45,540 bases of DNA from Athalassotoga sp964433875. GTDB lineage: Bacteria > Thermotogota > Thermotogae > Mesoaciditogales > Mesoaciditogaceae. The stretch spans positions 1 through 45,540 of the forward strand of contig CAYSSO010000014.1 in NCBI GenBank assembly GCA_964433875.1, in the 5' to 3' direction. Made by a program: the position numbers and the translations under genes. Every line of letters begins with the position of its first letter. Position 1 is the stretch's first letter. A model generated the notes under the pieces. It did no database searches, was not told the DNA's origin, and saw only the letters and a list, made by a program, of their open reading frames with translations. Shown piece after piece: positions 1 to 8,510 of this stretch.

Positions 1-51
1 TTAACAGGTTGGAAGGAAAGTATTTCAAATAACCCGAAAGGGAATTTTTAA
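1..51 (+). CDS. C-terminal tail of an unidentified upstream gene (partial)
   Basis: Frame 1 is open from the window edge to a TAA at 49-51, encoding 16 residues that end in NNPKGNF. The beta-glucuronidase ribosome binding site overlaps this stop, which is the tight packing seen between every other pair of genes in this operon. The tail faintly resembles the asparagine-rich, phenylalanine-ended C-termini of uronate isomerases and related TIM-barrel enzymes, which would suit the pathway. It is far too short to identify and the function is unknown. Confidence 0.35.
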   Translation, partial: LTGWKESISNNPKGNF

Positions 52-64
52 GGAGATGTTTGAA

Positions 65-1765
65 TTGTTAAGGCCGCAGATGAATTTTTGCAGATCGACA
101 GTTGAACTTTCGAACATGTGGAAGATAAAATCTCACGGTAAGGAAAGGCCGATTGCGGTTTCTGCCAGTTGGAACGACCAATACGAAGACCTTTTCTTTG
201 AAGAGGGTCCGGTTGAATATATCTACGATTTGGATGTGCCATCTGAATGGATCAAAAAGCGAGTAAGACTTTATTTTGGAGCCGTAAACACAAAGAGCAA
301 AGTTTATCTCAACGATGAATTGATAGGCTCGAATGATATAGGGTACCTTCCGTTTGAATGCGATCCTGCCGACGCCCTAAAATACGGATCCACAAACAGA
401 ATCCGTGTCGAAGTCGAGAATAAACTGTCAAAAGATGATCTGCCATCCGGGCGAATGCCGGGCTTTGAAAGAGCCGGCAACTTTCCTCCTGCGAATTTCG
501 ACTTTTTCCCGTACGGCGGAATCATAAGAATGCCTTACATTGAACTTTCCTCAAAGGCATCTGTTTTGGACATTAATTTCAGATGCGATAAATCCGTTCC
601 ATCCCAAAAACTGGGTCTTGCAGACATCACAATCGAAATGACCGAAGAGTGCGTTGGAAAAGATGTCGAGGTATCGATTGGCGATCTGAAAAGTTCAAAA
701 AAGATAACATCCACAAAAGAAAGTTTTCAATTCGAGATCAAGAATGCCCATTTTTGGAATTTGGACGATCCATATCTTTACGAGGTAAAGGCGAGGGTTC
801 TTTCCGGAAATGAATTGATCGACGAGTACAGGATAAAGGTAGGAATAAGGACTGTATCGTTAGATGACAAACACATGCTTTTGAATGATACCCCTGTCAA
901 ATTGCTTGGCTTTGGAAAGCACGAAGAATTTTCTATCGAAGGACAGGGCACCTTCAAGCCTTTGATCGTCAAAGATTACGATCTGCTAAGGTGGATCGGC
1001 GCAAATTCATTCAGGACCTCGCATTATCCTTATTCCGAAGAATGGCTCGATATGGCAGACGAACTTGGCTTTCTTGTTATAGACGAAGCACCACATGTTG
1101 GCCTTGAAAAGTACCATTACGAAAATGAAAGAACCGTTGATCTGTGCGCGGAGGATATCAAAAGGCTCATCGACAGAGACAAAAATCATCCGTCCGTGAT
1201 CATGTGGAGCGTTGCAAATGAGCCGGATTCTGCGCATCCTAAATCGGACGGATTTTTCAAAAAATTGTACGATACGGCAAAAATTGCCGATCCGACCAGG
1301 CCGGCAACGATGGTAAGTTGCGTGCCGTTTTGCGAAAAATCAGGAGGGTCGGATGTGGCGATGAAACATTTCGATGTCATAAGCGTAAACCGCTATTATG
1401 GATGGTACAACCACCAAGGAAAGATAGAGGAAGCCGAAAAGTTGCTCTCAGACGATTTAGACGCACTTTACAAAACATACAGAAGGCCTGTGATTTTGAC
1501 TGAATTCGGTGCCGATGCGATATCCGGCTTTCACGCAAATCCGGCGCAGATGTTTTCGGAAGAGTACCAGTCCGAATACATCGAAAGATTGTTTAAAGTT
1601 GCAAATGAGAAAGATTTTGTAATCGGCATACACGTCTGGGCTTTTGCCGATTTCAAAACGGCCCAGAATGTTCACAGACCGCTTTTCAATTACAAAGGGG
1701 TCTTCACAAGGGACAGAAATCCCAAAATGGCCGCACATACTTTAAAAAGATTATGGAGGAGATGA
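65..1765 (+). CDS. uidA: Beta-glucuronidase, glycoside hydrolase family 2
   Basis: This enzyme hydrolyses terminal beta-D-glucuronides to glucuronic acid in the cytoplasm. The protein is 566 aa, slightly shorter than the E. coli enzyme (about 603). The order is an N-terminal jelly roll (about 15-160), an immunoglobulin-like domain (about 170-265) and a TIM barrel (about 270-566). The acid/base is E386 in ANEPDS and the nucleophile is E480 in TEFGAD. The N542-Y-K544-G motif matches the NxKG motif that grips the glucuronate carboxylate and separates glucuronidases from galactosidases. An ATG at 56 touches the Shine-Dalgarno AAGGAG (50-55), so TTG 65 is the better start: it has normal spacing and gives MLRPQ, matching the MLRP start of E. 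coli UidA. The next gene follows after 4 nt, so the two hydrolases are very likely co-transcribed. Confidence 0.93.
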   Translation: MLRPQMNFCRSTVELSNMWKIKSHGKERPIAVSASWNDQYEDLFFEEGPVEYIYDLDVPSEWIKKRVRLYFGAVNTKSKVYLNDELIGSNDIGYLPFECDPADALKYGSTNRIRVEVENKLSKDDLPSGRMPGFERAGNFPPANFDFFPYGGIIRMPYIELSSKASVLDINFRCDKSVPSQKLGLADITIEMTEECVGKDVEVSIGDLKSSKKITSTKESFQFEIKNAHFWNLDDPYLYEVKARVLSGNELIDEYRIKVGIRTVSLDDKHMLLNDTPVKLLGFGKHEEFSIEGQGTFKPLIVKDYDLLRWIGANSFRTSHYPYSEEWLDMADELGFLVIDEAPHVGLEKYHYENERTVDLCAEDIKRLIDRDKNHPSVIMWSVANEPDSAHPKSDGFFKKLYDTAKIADPTRPATMVSCVPFCEKSGGSDVAMKHFDVISVNRYYGWYNHQGKIEEAEKLLSDDLDALYKTYRRPVILTEFGADAISGFHANPAQMFSEEYQSEYIERLFKVANEKDFVIGIHVWAFADFKTAQNVHRPLFNYKGVFTRDRNPKMAAHTLKRLWRR

Positions 1766-1769
1766 TGAT

Positions 1770-3155
1770 ATGAAAATCACATTTGTAGGAGCAGGAAGCG
1801 TAAGGTATACACTGAAATTGGTAGGTGATCTGGCAAAGACGAAAGAACTATCAGGGACAGTTGTTTCTTTAATGGATATTGACGAAAGGCGTTTAGATGC
1901 AATATACAGTCTTTCTCAAAGGTACACATCTGAAATAGGCGGAGACCTGAAATTCGAAAAGACGACGAATTTGGAAAGATCTCTCGACGGCGCTAACTTT
2001 GTCATAAACACGGCTCTTGCACGTGGAGAAGGTCACCAGGACGGATATGTCCAATACGAGATGATGAGAGATATCGGTCAAAAGCACGGATATTACCGCG
2101 GGATAGATTCGCAGGAATTCAACATGGTCTCTGATTATTACACGCTCTCGAACTACAATCAATTAAAACTCCATTTGGACATCGCAAAAGCCGTCGAGAG
2201 GATATGTCCGGATGCATACCTTATCCAGACTGCAAATCCTGTCTTTGAGATAACGCAACTTGTCTTGAGACAGACACGGGCAAAGATAATAGGATTTTGC
2301 CATGGATTCGGAGGTGTGCATGAGGTTTTCAAGACTTTGGGTCTTGATGAGAGAGATATAGACTGGCAGATAGCCGGAGTCAATCACGGGATATTCTTGA
2401 ATAGATTCATATATAAAGGAAAGAATGGGTATCCGATTTTGGACGAATGGATAAAGGAGAAGTTGCCAAGATGGGAATCGACGAGTCCATGGGACATGCA
2501 GATGAGCCCTGCGACGATGGATATGTACGCGTTTTACGGGATGCTTCCGATAGGCGACACCGTAAGAAACGGGACATGGAAGTACCATTACGATCTCGAG
2601 ACCAAGAAGAGATGGTTTGGGAAGTTCGGAGGGATAGACAACGAAGTCGAAAGGCCGAAATTTTACGAGGAGTTAAGACAGATAAGAGAGAAAATAATAG
2701 ACATTTCGAAGAATCCATCCGTGAAGTTGACCGAATCATGGCCCGAAGAATTTCCGAAGGATAAATTAAGTGGCGAGCAACAGGTGCCGTTCATAAACGC
2801 GATTGCAAACGGAAAAGAGGCAAGGTTGTATCTTAACGTTTTGAACAAAGGCACGATAAAAGGAATTCCTGACGATGTGGTCGTTGAGGTGCCGGTTAAG
2901 GTAGACAAAAAAGGGATCCATCCGGAGAAGATAGAGCCGGATTTGACGGACAGGATAAAGAAGATGTATCTGACGCCGAGGATAATGAGGATGGAGATGG
3001 CGCTTGAGGCCTTTATAACCGGAGACAGGCGGGTACTCGAAGAGATTTTGATAAGGGATCCGAGGACAAAGTCAGAAAAACAGGTAAAAGAGGTTTTGGA
3101 CGAGATAATGAATTTGCCTTTCAATTCTGAGATGAAAAAACATTACAGATCGTGA
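1770..3155 (+). CDS. Alpha-glucuronidase, glycoside hydrolase family 4
   Basis: This is an NAD- and Mn-dependent GH4 hydrolase, 461 aa, expected to release glucuronic acid from alpha-glucuronides by the family's oxidation-elimination route. The Rossmann loop GAGSVR lies at residues 7-12. The metal-site cysteine is C177 in CHGF, and the CHGx form is the one associated with alpha-glucuronidases rather than alpha-glucosidases or alpha-galactosidases. The metal-binding histidine is H206 in GVNHG. The body, including GIHPEKIEP and the RDPRTKS segment near the C-terminus, closely matches my memory of the Thermotoga maritima enzyme. The ATG at 1770 has its GGAGGAG site inside the end of the GH2 gene. 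With GH2 it covers both anomers of glucuronide. The substrate call is by similarity and motif. Confidence 0.9.
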   Translation: MKITFVGAGSVRYTLKLVGDLAKTKELSGTVVSLMDIDERRLDAIYSLSQRYTSEIGGDLKFEKTTNLERSLDGANFVINTALARGEGHQDGYVQYEMMRDIGQKHGYYRGIDSQEFNMVSDYYTLSNYNQLKLHLDIAKAVERICPDAYLIQTANPVFEITQLVLRQTRAKIIGFCHGFGGVHEVFKTLGLDERDIDWQIAGVNHGIFLNRFIYKGKNGYPILDEWIKEKLPRWESTSPWDMQMSPATMDMYAFYGMLPIGDTVRNGTWKYHYDLETKKRWFGKFGGIDNEVERPKFYEELRQIREKIIDISKNPSVKLTESWPEEFPKDKLSGEQQVPFINAIANGKEARLYLNVLNKGTIKGIPDDVVVEVPVKVDKKGIHPEKIEPDLTDRIKKMYLTPRIMRMEMALEAFITGDRRVLEEILIRDPRTKSEKQVKEVLDEIMNLPFNSEMKKHYRS

Positions 3156-4063
3156 TATACAAAATTCTTTCATACCTTGCAATAATAGCGATAGGGTATC
3201 TACTTAAATCGCTGAAATTTTTAGACGAGACAGAAGGGCGGGCCTTTTCGAAGATCGTCATATACATAACGCTTCCTGCAGTCATAATTCAGGCCGTCAC
3301 AAGTGTCAAACTTACCTTTCCGCTCTTTTCACTGATGGCCTTCGGAATTTTGACGACGCTTACGCTTATGATTGTAGGCTTTTTGATCTTTCGAAGATCG
3401 AATGTGGCCCGCGGCACAAAAGGGTCTTTGATCTTGACTTTTAACGGACTGAATTTGGGTTTGTTTGCGTATCCTTTTGCCCAGTTATTGTGGGGAGGAA
3501 AAGGCCTTGCTTACATGTCGATATTTGACATGGGAAATGGCCTTATGATATACACGGTCGGATATGCGATAGCGATACTTTTTTCTTCAGACGCGTTCAG
3601 CACAAAGGAGGTTATCAAAAAGGTCTCGACCTTTCCACCTTTGATTGCGATATTTGCCGCCATAATATTGAACCTTTCTTTATCGGCTATGCCAGATATA
3701 CTTTCTGAATTTCTTGGGATATTGGGCGGGGCAAATGCTTTTTTGTCTCTTTTGACGATAGGCATCTTTTTGAATTTCGAAAGATTAAAGGTCGAATTCA
3801 AAAACATGGCAAAGGCAATTTCTTTGAAATATCTCATCGGCGCCATGTTAGGCGTGACATTTTACTTTGTGCTAAGGACATTTGAGCCATCAGATGCGTT
3901 GATGGCAAATGTCGTGCTTTTGAGTGCTCTCATGCCGGCACCGCTTTTGACACTTTTGTACTCGATAGACAAAAAACTCGATCCCGAACTTGCCGGCGGG
4001 ACTGTAACGACGACCGTTATCGTAAGTTCGATATTTCTTTTGATCTTTGGAGGTAGCGTATGA
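3152..4063 (+). CDS. AEC-family (auxin efflux carrier-like) membrane transporter
   Basis: This 303-aa protein is almost entirely hydrophobic, with about ten membrane segments. It opens with a YKILSYLAIIAIGYLLK helix and has a second half beginning near residue 165 that repeats the first, the inverted-repeat plan of the AEC/bile-acid carrier group. AEC proteins of bacteria usually move organic acids. In this operon the substrate may be a uronate, a degradation product or a released aglycone, which is inference only. The GTG start at 3152 overlaps the GH4 stop by 4 nt (GTGA) and has no obvious Shine-Dalgarno sequence, which suggests translation coupled to the gene before it. Confidence 0.8.
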   Translation: MIYKILSYLAIIAIGYLLKSLKFLDETEGRAFSKIVIYITLPAVIIQAVTSVKLTFPLFSLMAFGILTTLTLMIVGFLIFRRSNVARGTKGSLILTFNGLNLGLFAYPFAQLLWGGKGLAYMSIFDMGNGLMIYTVGYAIAILFSSDAFSTKEVIKKVSTFPPLIAIFAAIILNLSLSAMPDILSEFLGILGGANAFLSLLTIGIFLNFERLKVEFKNMAKAISLKYLIGAMLGVTFYFVLRTFEPSDALMANVVLLSALMPAPLLTLLYSIDKKLDPELAGGTVTTTVIVSSIFLLIFGGSV

Positions 4064-5355
4064 GTTTGTACGATAATGCGATTGATTGGGGAATCAAAAG
4101 GGCACGGGATTCGAAGATGATAGCCCTTGGCTTTCACTCGGTAATAGATGGCCTTGTGAGATTTGAGCCGAAAAAGATTGGCGATTTGGATATCGTGATC
4201 CCGCGTGAAATTTCAGAACTTCCCGATTCGATAAAATGTACCGATGATTTCTGGAAGGGATTAATTTTTTCTTTCGTCAATGGAAGTGCTCTTCAGTTGA
4301 TGATCGATTCAAAAGAGGTTTACGAATGGATCATGAAAACTTTCGGAACGGGCACTTTAAGGCTTGGCGGGACTTCGGCAAATATGGCAAAAGGCCTTGT
4401 GCCCTTTCCCTTCGAAAAAATTCTTGTCTACGTTTATCCTTTAAAAAGGGAGATTGCAACCCTTTTCCCGGATTCCAAAAATCTTTTCGTTGTAGGGAAG
4501 AATGGCCTTGATCATCCAATCAATACCTATGATGGAGAGGGAGTCGATGCAATACACTGGATTTTTGAATTTTCTGAAGGCCAATCTATAGAAATTAACG
4601 GCCAGATTTATACCTGCCCGAGATCCAACAGATTCATAGCCTCATGGAATCCCGTCAATTCAAAATTAGAGGTAAGAGATCCATTCAAATCTTACGTCAT
4701 AGATCATGCGGAAGAAATTTCTCACTTCCTTGTCTCGGGCTTCCATATCATGCAAGAGGTTTACCAAGACGGAGAGACGGCCGAGGACAGGATCGATGAA
4801 CTTTTGAAGTTCATAAAAGCGGTAAAAGATAAAAATTCTAAAATGAAATTCCATCTCGAATTTGCCTCCATAAGAAGAGACAGGGTAAGAAAGGCCGTTG
4901 AAGAAAGGTTATTTTCAAGGTTTGATAGCCTCGGCCTTAACGAGGTTGAACTTTCATGGATTGCAAGAGATATGGGGTATGATGGAAAAGATATTTTAAA
5001 TTTAGACGTTGAAGGGATATCTCGTGTGATATCCAAAATCATGAAAGGAAATCTTTCGAGGGTGCATTTTCATGCGCTTGGCTTTTATCTGCTTGCACTT
5101 AGAAATTACGATCTTGAGTCCCAGAAAAAGGCCCTCGCCTTTGCTTCTCTTGCGGCAGCTCAAAGAGCGATGGACGGGGAGATAAATTTGGAAAGATTCA
5201 AGTATATGATTGATATTCCAGAAAAGTACGATTATAAAGAATGGGAAGAGAAAGGAGTTCATTTCATTCTCTTTCCGACGAAGGTCGTCCCGTCTCCAAA
5301 AATAACGGTCGGCCTCGGTGATACAATATCTTCTTTGGGCTTTGTCTTGGGGTAA
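4060..5355 (+). CDS. ADP-dependent glucokinase/phosphofructokinase family sugar kinase
   Basis: This 431-aa protein belongs by motif to the ADP-dependent sugar kinases (ribokinase fold), a family best known from Thermococcales and animals. A substrate-binding segment RLGGTSANMAKGL lies near residues 101-113. The C-terminal nucleotide/catalytic motif GLGDTISS lies at 418-425, with D421 as the expected base. The length suits the family (about 450). It overlaps the AEC gene by 4 nt (ATGA) and closes the operon. The sugar cannot be read from sequence: glucose, fructose 6-phosphate, or, given the neighbours, a uronate-derived ketoacid such as 2-keto-3-deoxygluconate are all possible. ADP as phosphoryl donor is inferred from the family and should be tested. 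Confidence 0.72.
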   Translation: MSLYDNAIDWGIKRARDSKMIALGFHSVIDGLVRFEPKKIGDLDIVIPREISELPDSIKCTDDFWKGLIFSFVNGSALQLMIDSKEVYEWIMKTFGTGTLRLGGTSANMAKGLVPFPFEKILVYVYPLKREIATLFPDSKNLFVVGKNGLDHPINTYDGEGVDAIHWIFEFSEGQSIEINGQIYTCPRSNRFIASWNPVNSKLEVRDPFKSYVIDHAEEISHFLVSGFHIMQEVYQDGETAEDRIDELLKFIKAVKDKNSKMKFHLEFASIRRDRVRKAVEERLFSRFDSLGLNEVELSWIARDMGYDGKDILNLDVEGISRVISKIMKGNLSRVHFHALGFYLLALRNYDLESQKKALAFASLAAAQRAMDGEINLERFKYMIDIPEKYDYKEWEEKGVHFILFPTKVVPSPKITVGLGDTISSLGFVLG

Positions 5356-5609
5356 AATAATGGGCTTGTAGCAGGTGGCTTGTGGCAGGTAGCGGAATGC
5401 TCGTTGACTTTAAGCGAAGGGCAAAATGCCTCGATCGGTGAACAGCAACGAGTGAGTAGTGAAGAGTTTCTGGAAGATCACGTTAGCGTCACAAGTTTCT
5501 CTAATCTCTTTGCTACGTGCTATGAGCCCCAACCTACCCGCCATTAGCACCTGCCGGAGCAACAATTCAGAATTCGAATTTTGTTTATTATATACCGAGG
5601 TGATTTAAA
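5356..5609. repeat. Non-coding intergenic stretch with repeat-like sequence
   Basis: No convincing gene lies in these 254 bases. The left part carries an imperfect tandem word (TAGCAGGTGGCTTG then TGGCAGGTAGCGG, about 5369-5394). The right part carries a loosely complementary counterpart (about 5540-5566) containing CACCTGCC. Inside are a short inverted pair CTCGTTG (5400-5406) / CAACGAG (5446-5452) and a repeated AGTTTCT. This looks like a dispersed intergenic element, but only one copy is in the window, so that is inference. The last 15 bases hold the GAGGTGAT ribosome binding site of the transketolase. Confidence 0.35.
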
Positions 5610-7838
5610 TTGAATTTTGAAGAACTTGAGATCATAAAAGATGTAACGGGCCAGTTGATAGATTTCACGCTAAACTTAAGACAGAGTGGCCATCCGGGAG
5701 GATCGAGGTCAAAGATGCACGCATTCTGGTCCATGGTCTTTTCAGATTATTCTCACTTTGATTTCATCCATCCCGAAAATCCACTTTCTGACAGATTCAT
5801 TCTTTCTGCAGGCCATACGGTCCCTTTGATTTACGCTGCCCTGACTGTGATAGGAGAATCTTTCAAAAAAAGATTTGAGGAGACAAAAGATGAGAGATTT
5901 TTCATAGATCCGTCAAAAATCGTCCTTTTGGATGATCTTTTAAAGTTTAGGCACAGAGACGGGCTTTCCGGCCATGCAGAATTCTCTGGAAAGACTTTAT
6001 TTTTGAAATTCAACACCGGCCCTGCCGGCCATGGTCTTCCAGCCTCTGTCGGAGAGGCCCTTGCTCTCAAACGTGCGGGATTAGATGTGAAAGTGTGGTT
6101 AATCGAAGGAGAAGGGGCGCTTAGCGCCGGCGCATCTTGCGAATCTAAAAATTCTGCCTACGGTTTAGGGCTCGATAATTTGTACTGGCTTATAGACTGG
6201 AATGATTTTGGAATAGACGATCATCCCATAAGCAAAGTCATACGCGGTACGCCTGATGACTGGTTTAAGCCTTACGGGTGGAATGTTGTCGGTTGCGAGG
6301 ACGGACATAACTGGGAGAAGATCTTTGACGCTTTTAAAAAGATCGAATCTCAAAGACAAAAAAACCTTCCCAACGCGATGTGGTTTAAAACAAGAAAAGG
6401 ATACGGATACGGCGTGTACGACAACAAATCTCACGGAAGCCCTCACAAGGCAAATTCGGAGATCTTCTGGCGTACAAGAGAAGAGTTCATGAAAAAATAC
6501 GGCGTTGAATTTGAAGGATACGGCAAACCCGTACCGGACGGGGATGATTTTGTAAAACAGACACGACTAAATTTGAAAAAGGTTATCGATGTGATCTTGA
6601 AAGATGATGATCTCGTCGAAAAAATTACCGATGAAATCGTTCAGAAAAGAATCGAAATTTCGAAAAGATCCTTTCCGATTTTAGACTCGCAAATTTTTAA
6701 TGATAATTCTCTTTTTGATTACTCTTCATATCCAAAAGAAATATTTTTCAAAGCCGGCTCGAAGGCCGCAAATAGGCAGGCACTTAAATCTTGGGGGGCA
6801 TGGATAAATGCCGTAAGCGCAAAAAAGTATGGCCGTCCTTTATTTTTGGCGGCTTCTGCCGATCTGACCGAGTCTACCAATCTGTCGGGATTCGGAGAAG
6901 TGTTCGAAGATTTCAAAGGTTATGGCTGGTACGACAGGGACTCGAATTTAGACGGCGTACTTTTGCCACAAGAGATAACCGAATTTGCGAATGCCGGAAT
7001 TTCCGCAGGCGTTGCGAGTGTGAATTTATCCGATAAGCCTTACGAAAAATTCAATGGATTCTGGATGGCAACGTCAACGTACGGAGCCTTTGCGTATTTG
7101 AAGTACGGACCTTACAGGTTGTTTTCCCAGATGGCTCAGGACTGTCCTGTAAAACTCGGGAAAATTTTGTGGGTTGTGGGCCATTCAGGCCCCGAGACCG
7201 CAGACGATTCGAGGACCCATTTTGGCATTTTTTCGACGGTTGTCACGCAATTGTTTCCAAAGGGTCATATAATCAATTTATATCCGTGGGAGGCCAACGA
7301 GGTGCCGGTTTTGTTAGGGGCGGCGCTTTCGAAAGATGTACCGATTGTCGCAATTCATCTGACAAGGCCTCCAATCGAGATACCCGATAGGGAAAAGATG
7401 AAGATCCCATCTCACTTAGAGGCCGCGAAGGGCGCTTATTTGATAAGAGATTTCAAGGCGGGAAAGCATGACGGAACGATCCTTGTAAGAGGCACGATGC
7501 CGACATACAACCTTTTAAAGATTTTAGATATTCTCGATAACAGATACAATTTGAAGATCGTCTCCATCCCTTCAAAAGAGCTCTTCGATATGCAGCCGAA
7601 AGAGTACAGAGAGAAGATATTGCCATGGGAGGATTGGGAAGAGTCGATGATCATAACGAATGAATCTTTGAAGGCCGTTGAAGACTGGATAGCGACAAAG
7701 AAATACATTCAATATTTCATGTCGTCCGATTGGGACAATCGCTGGCGTACCGGCGGGACTGTTGATGAGGTCATAGATGAGGCTCATCTTTCTGCCGAGT
7801 ACATTCTCAAGGGCATAGAAAGGTTCGTCAAAAGATGA
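5610..7838 (+). CDS. Divergent transketolase-family thiamine diphosphate enzyme
   Basis: This 742-aa protein has all three transketolase domains in one chain. SGHPGGS (26-32) carries H28, SAGHT (66-70) H69, SGHAEFSG H122 and GPAGHG (138-143) H141, matching the substrate and cofactor histidines of the classical enzyme. The thiamine-metal motif reads GEGAL (167-171), with glutamate in place of the usual aspartate of GDG, followed by the WNDFGID segment. In the second domain LPQEITEFANAGISAG aligns with the catalytic glutamate region and GHSGPETADDSRTH with the loop bearing the phosphate-binding histidine. The TTG start lies 5 nt after GAGGTGAT. The likely role is non-oxidative pentose phosphate exchange linking the uronate products to glycolysis. 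The divergence means another ketol transfer cannot be excluded. Confidence 0.8.
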   Translation: MNFEELEIIKDVTGQLIDFTLNLRQSGHPGGSRSKMHAFWSMVFSDYSHFDFIHPENPLSDRFILSAGHTVPLIYAALTVIGESFKKRFEETKDERFFIDPSKIVLLDDLLKFRHRDGLSGHAEFSGKTLFLKFNTGPAGHGLPASVGEALALKRAGLDVKVWLIEGEGALSAGASCESKNSAYGLGLDNLYWLIDWNDFGIDDHPISKVIRGTPDDWFKPYGWNVVGCEDGHNWEKIFDAFKKIESQRQKNLPNAMWFKTRKGYGYGVYDNKSHGSPHKANSEIFWRTREEFMKKYGVEFEGYGKPVPDGDDFVKQTRLNLKKVIDVILKDDDLVEKITDEIVQKRIEISKRSFPILDSQIFNDNSLFDYSSYPKEIFFKAGSKAANRQALKSWGAWINAVSAKKYGRPLFLAASADLTESTNLSGFGEVFEDFKGYGWYDRDSNLDGVLLPQEITEFANAGISAGVASVNLSDKPYEKFNGFWMATSTYGAFAYLKYGPYRLFSQMAQDCPVKLGKILWVVGHSGPETADDSRTHFGIFSTVVTQLFPKGHIINLYPWEANEVPVLLGAALSKDVPIVAIHLTRPPIEIPDREKMKIPSHLEAAKGAYLIRDFKAGKHDGTILVRGTMPTYNLLKILDILDNRYNLKIVSIPSKELFDMQPKEYREKILPWEDWEESMIITNESLKAVEDWIATKKYIQYFMSSDWDNRWRTGGTVDEVIDEAHLSAEYILKGIERFVKR

Positions 7839-7844
7839 TATAAT
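7816..7844 (+). promoter_or_regulatory. Extended -10 promoter for the potassium uptake operon
   Basis: TGATATAAT (7836-7844) is a perfect extended -10 element. It overlaps the transketolase stop codon, and a weak -35 match TAGAAA (7816-7821) lies 17 bp upstream. Transcription would begin near 7851, about 15 nt before the trkA GTG. Placement ahead of a new functional operon supports it. Confidence 0.55.
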
Positions 7845-7865
7845 TAACCCAATGAGGCGATAGAT

Positions 7866-8510
7866 GTGTACGTTATAATAATTGGATGTGGATATTTCGG
7901 AGCGTCGCTGGCTTTAAAACTCGCAGATGAAGGCCATGACGTTGTCGTTGTTGATAAGGACAAGAGCGCGTTTTCCAAACTTGGAATGGCTTTCAACGGC
8001 CTTACGATCGTAGGAGTTGGCATTGACGAAGATATTCTCAAAAAAGCCGGCATTGAAAAAGCCGACGCTGTTATAGCGGCAACGCGTGACGACAACACGA
8101 ATATCATGATAGCCGAAATTGCCAAAACGATTTACAAAATCCCAAAGGTCATGGCAAGGGTTTACCTTCAATCGAAAATTGGAACTTACAAAGATTTCAA
8201 CGTTGATTTTGTATGCCCTACGACGATAGGCGTTGAAGAGATGTACAACATGATCTTCTCAGATGGTACAAGATTACGGGCGAATATAGGCGATGGCCTT
8301 TCCATTTTTGAAGTCGTCGTTTACAAAGACAAAAATTTCAAAGTTGAAGATGTAGAATCGAAATTTGGCATCAGAATTTGTGCGGTAAAAAGAAGGAATT
8401 TTGAGATTGCCTTCGAAGATCGAGATTTACAAAAAGACGATGTAGTAGTGATTTTATCCAATCTTGAAGAAGCAAAGAAAATTTCAAAATACTTTGGTGA
8501 TGTGCAGTGA
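7866..8510 (+). CDS. trkA: TrkA-type potassium uptake regulatory subunit (first copy)
   Basis: This 214-aa cytoplasmic gating subunit of a Trk/Ktr potassium channel has an N-terminal RCK/TrkA-N Rossmann domain (about 1-130) with the nucleotide loop GCGYFG at 7-12 and the acidic end of beta-2 at VVVDKD. A TrkA-C domain follows (about 135-214). Such subunits form rings that bind NAD(H), ATP or ADP and open the membrane subunit. The GTG start at 7866 follows GAGGCG; a nearby ATG (7864) is out of frame. The short single-RCK form, paired with a second copy downstream, matches the two-protein arrangement known in Thermotoga rather than the fused double TrkA of E. coli. Confidence 0.9.
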   Translation: MYVIIIGCGYFGASLALKLADEGHDVVVVDKDKSAFSKLGMAFNGLTIVGVGIDEDILKKAGIEKADAVIAATRDDNTNIMIAEIAKTIYKIPKVMARVYLQSKIGTYKDFNVDFVCPTTIGVEEMYNMIFSDGTRLRANIGDGLSIFEVVVYKDKNFKVEDVESKFGIRICAVKRRNFEIAFEDRDLQKDDVVVILSNLEEAKKISKYFGDVQ

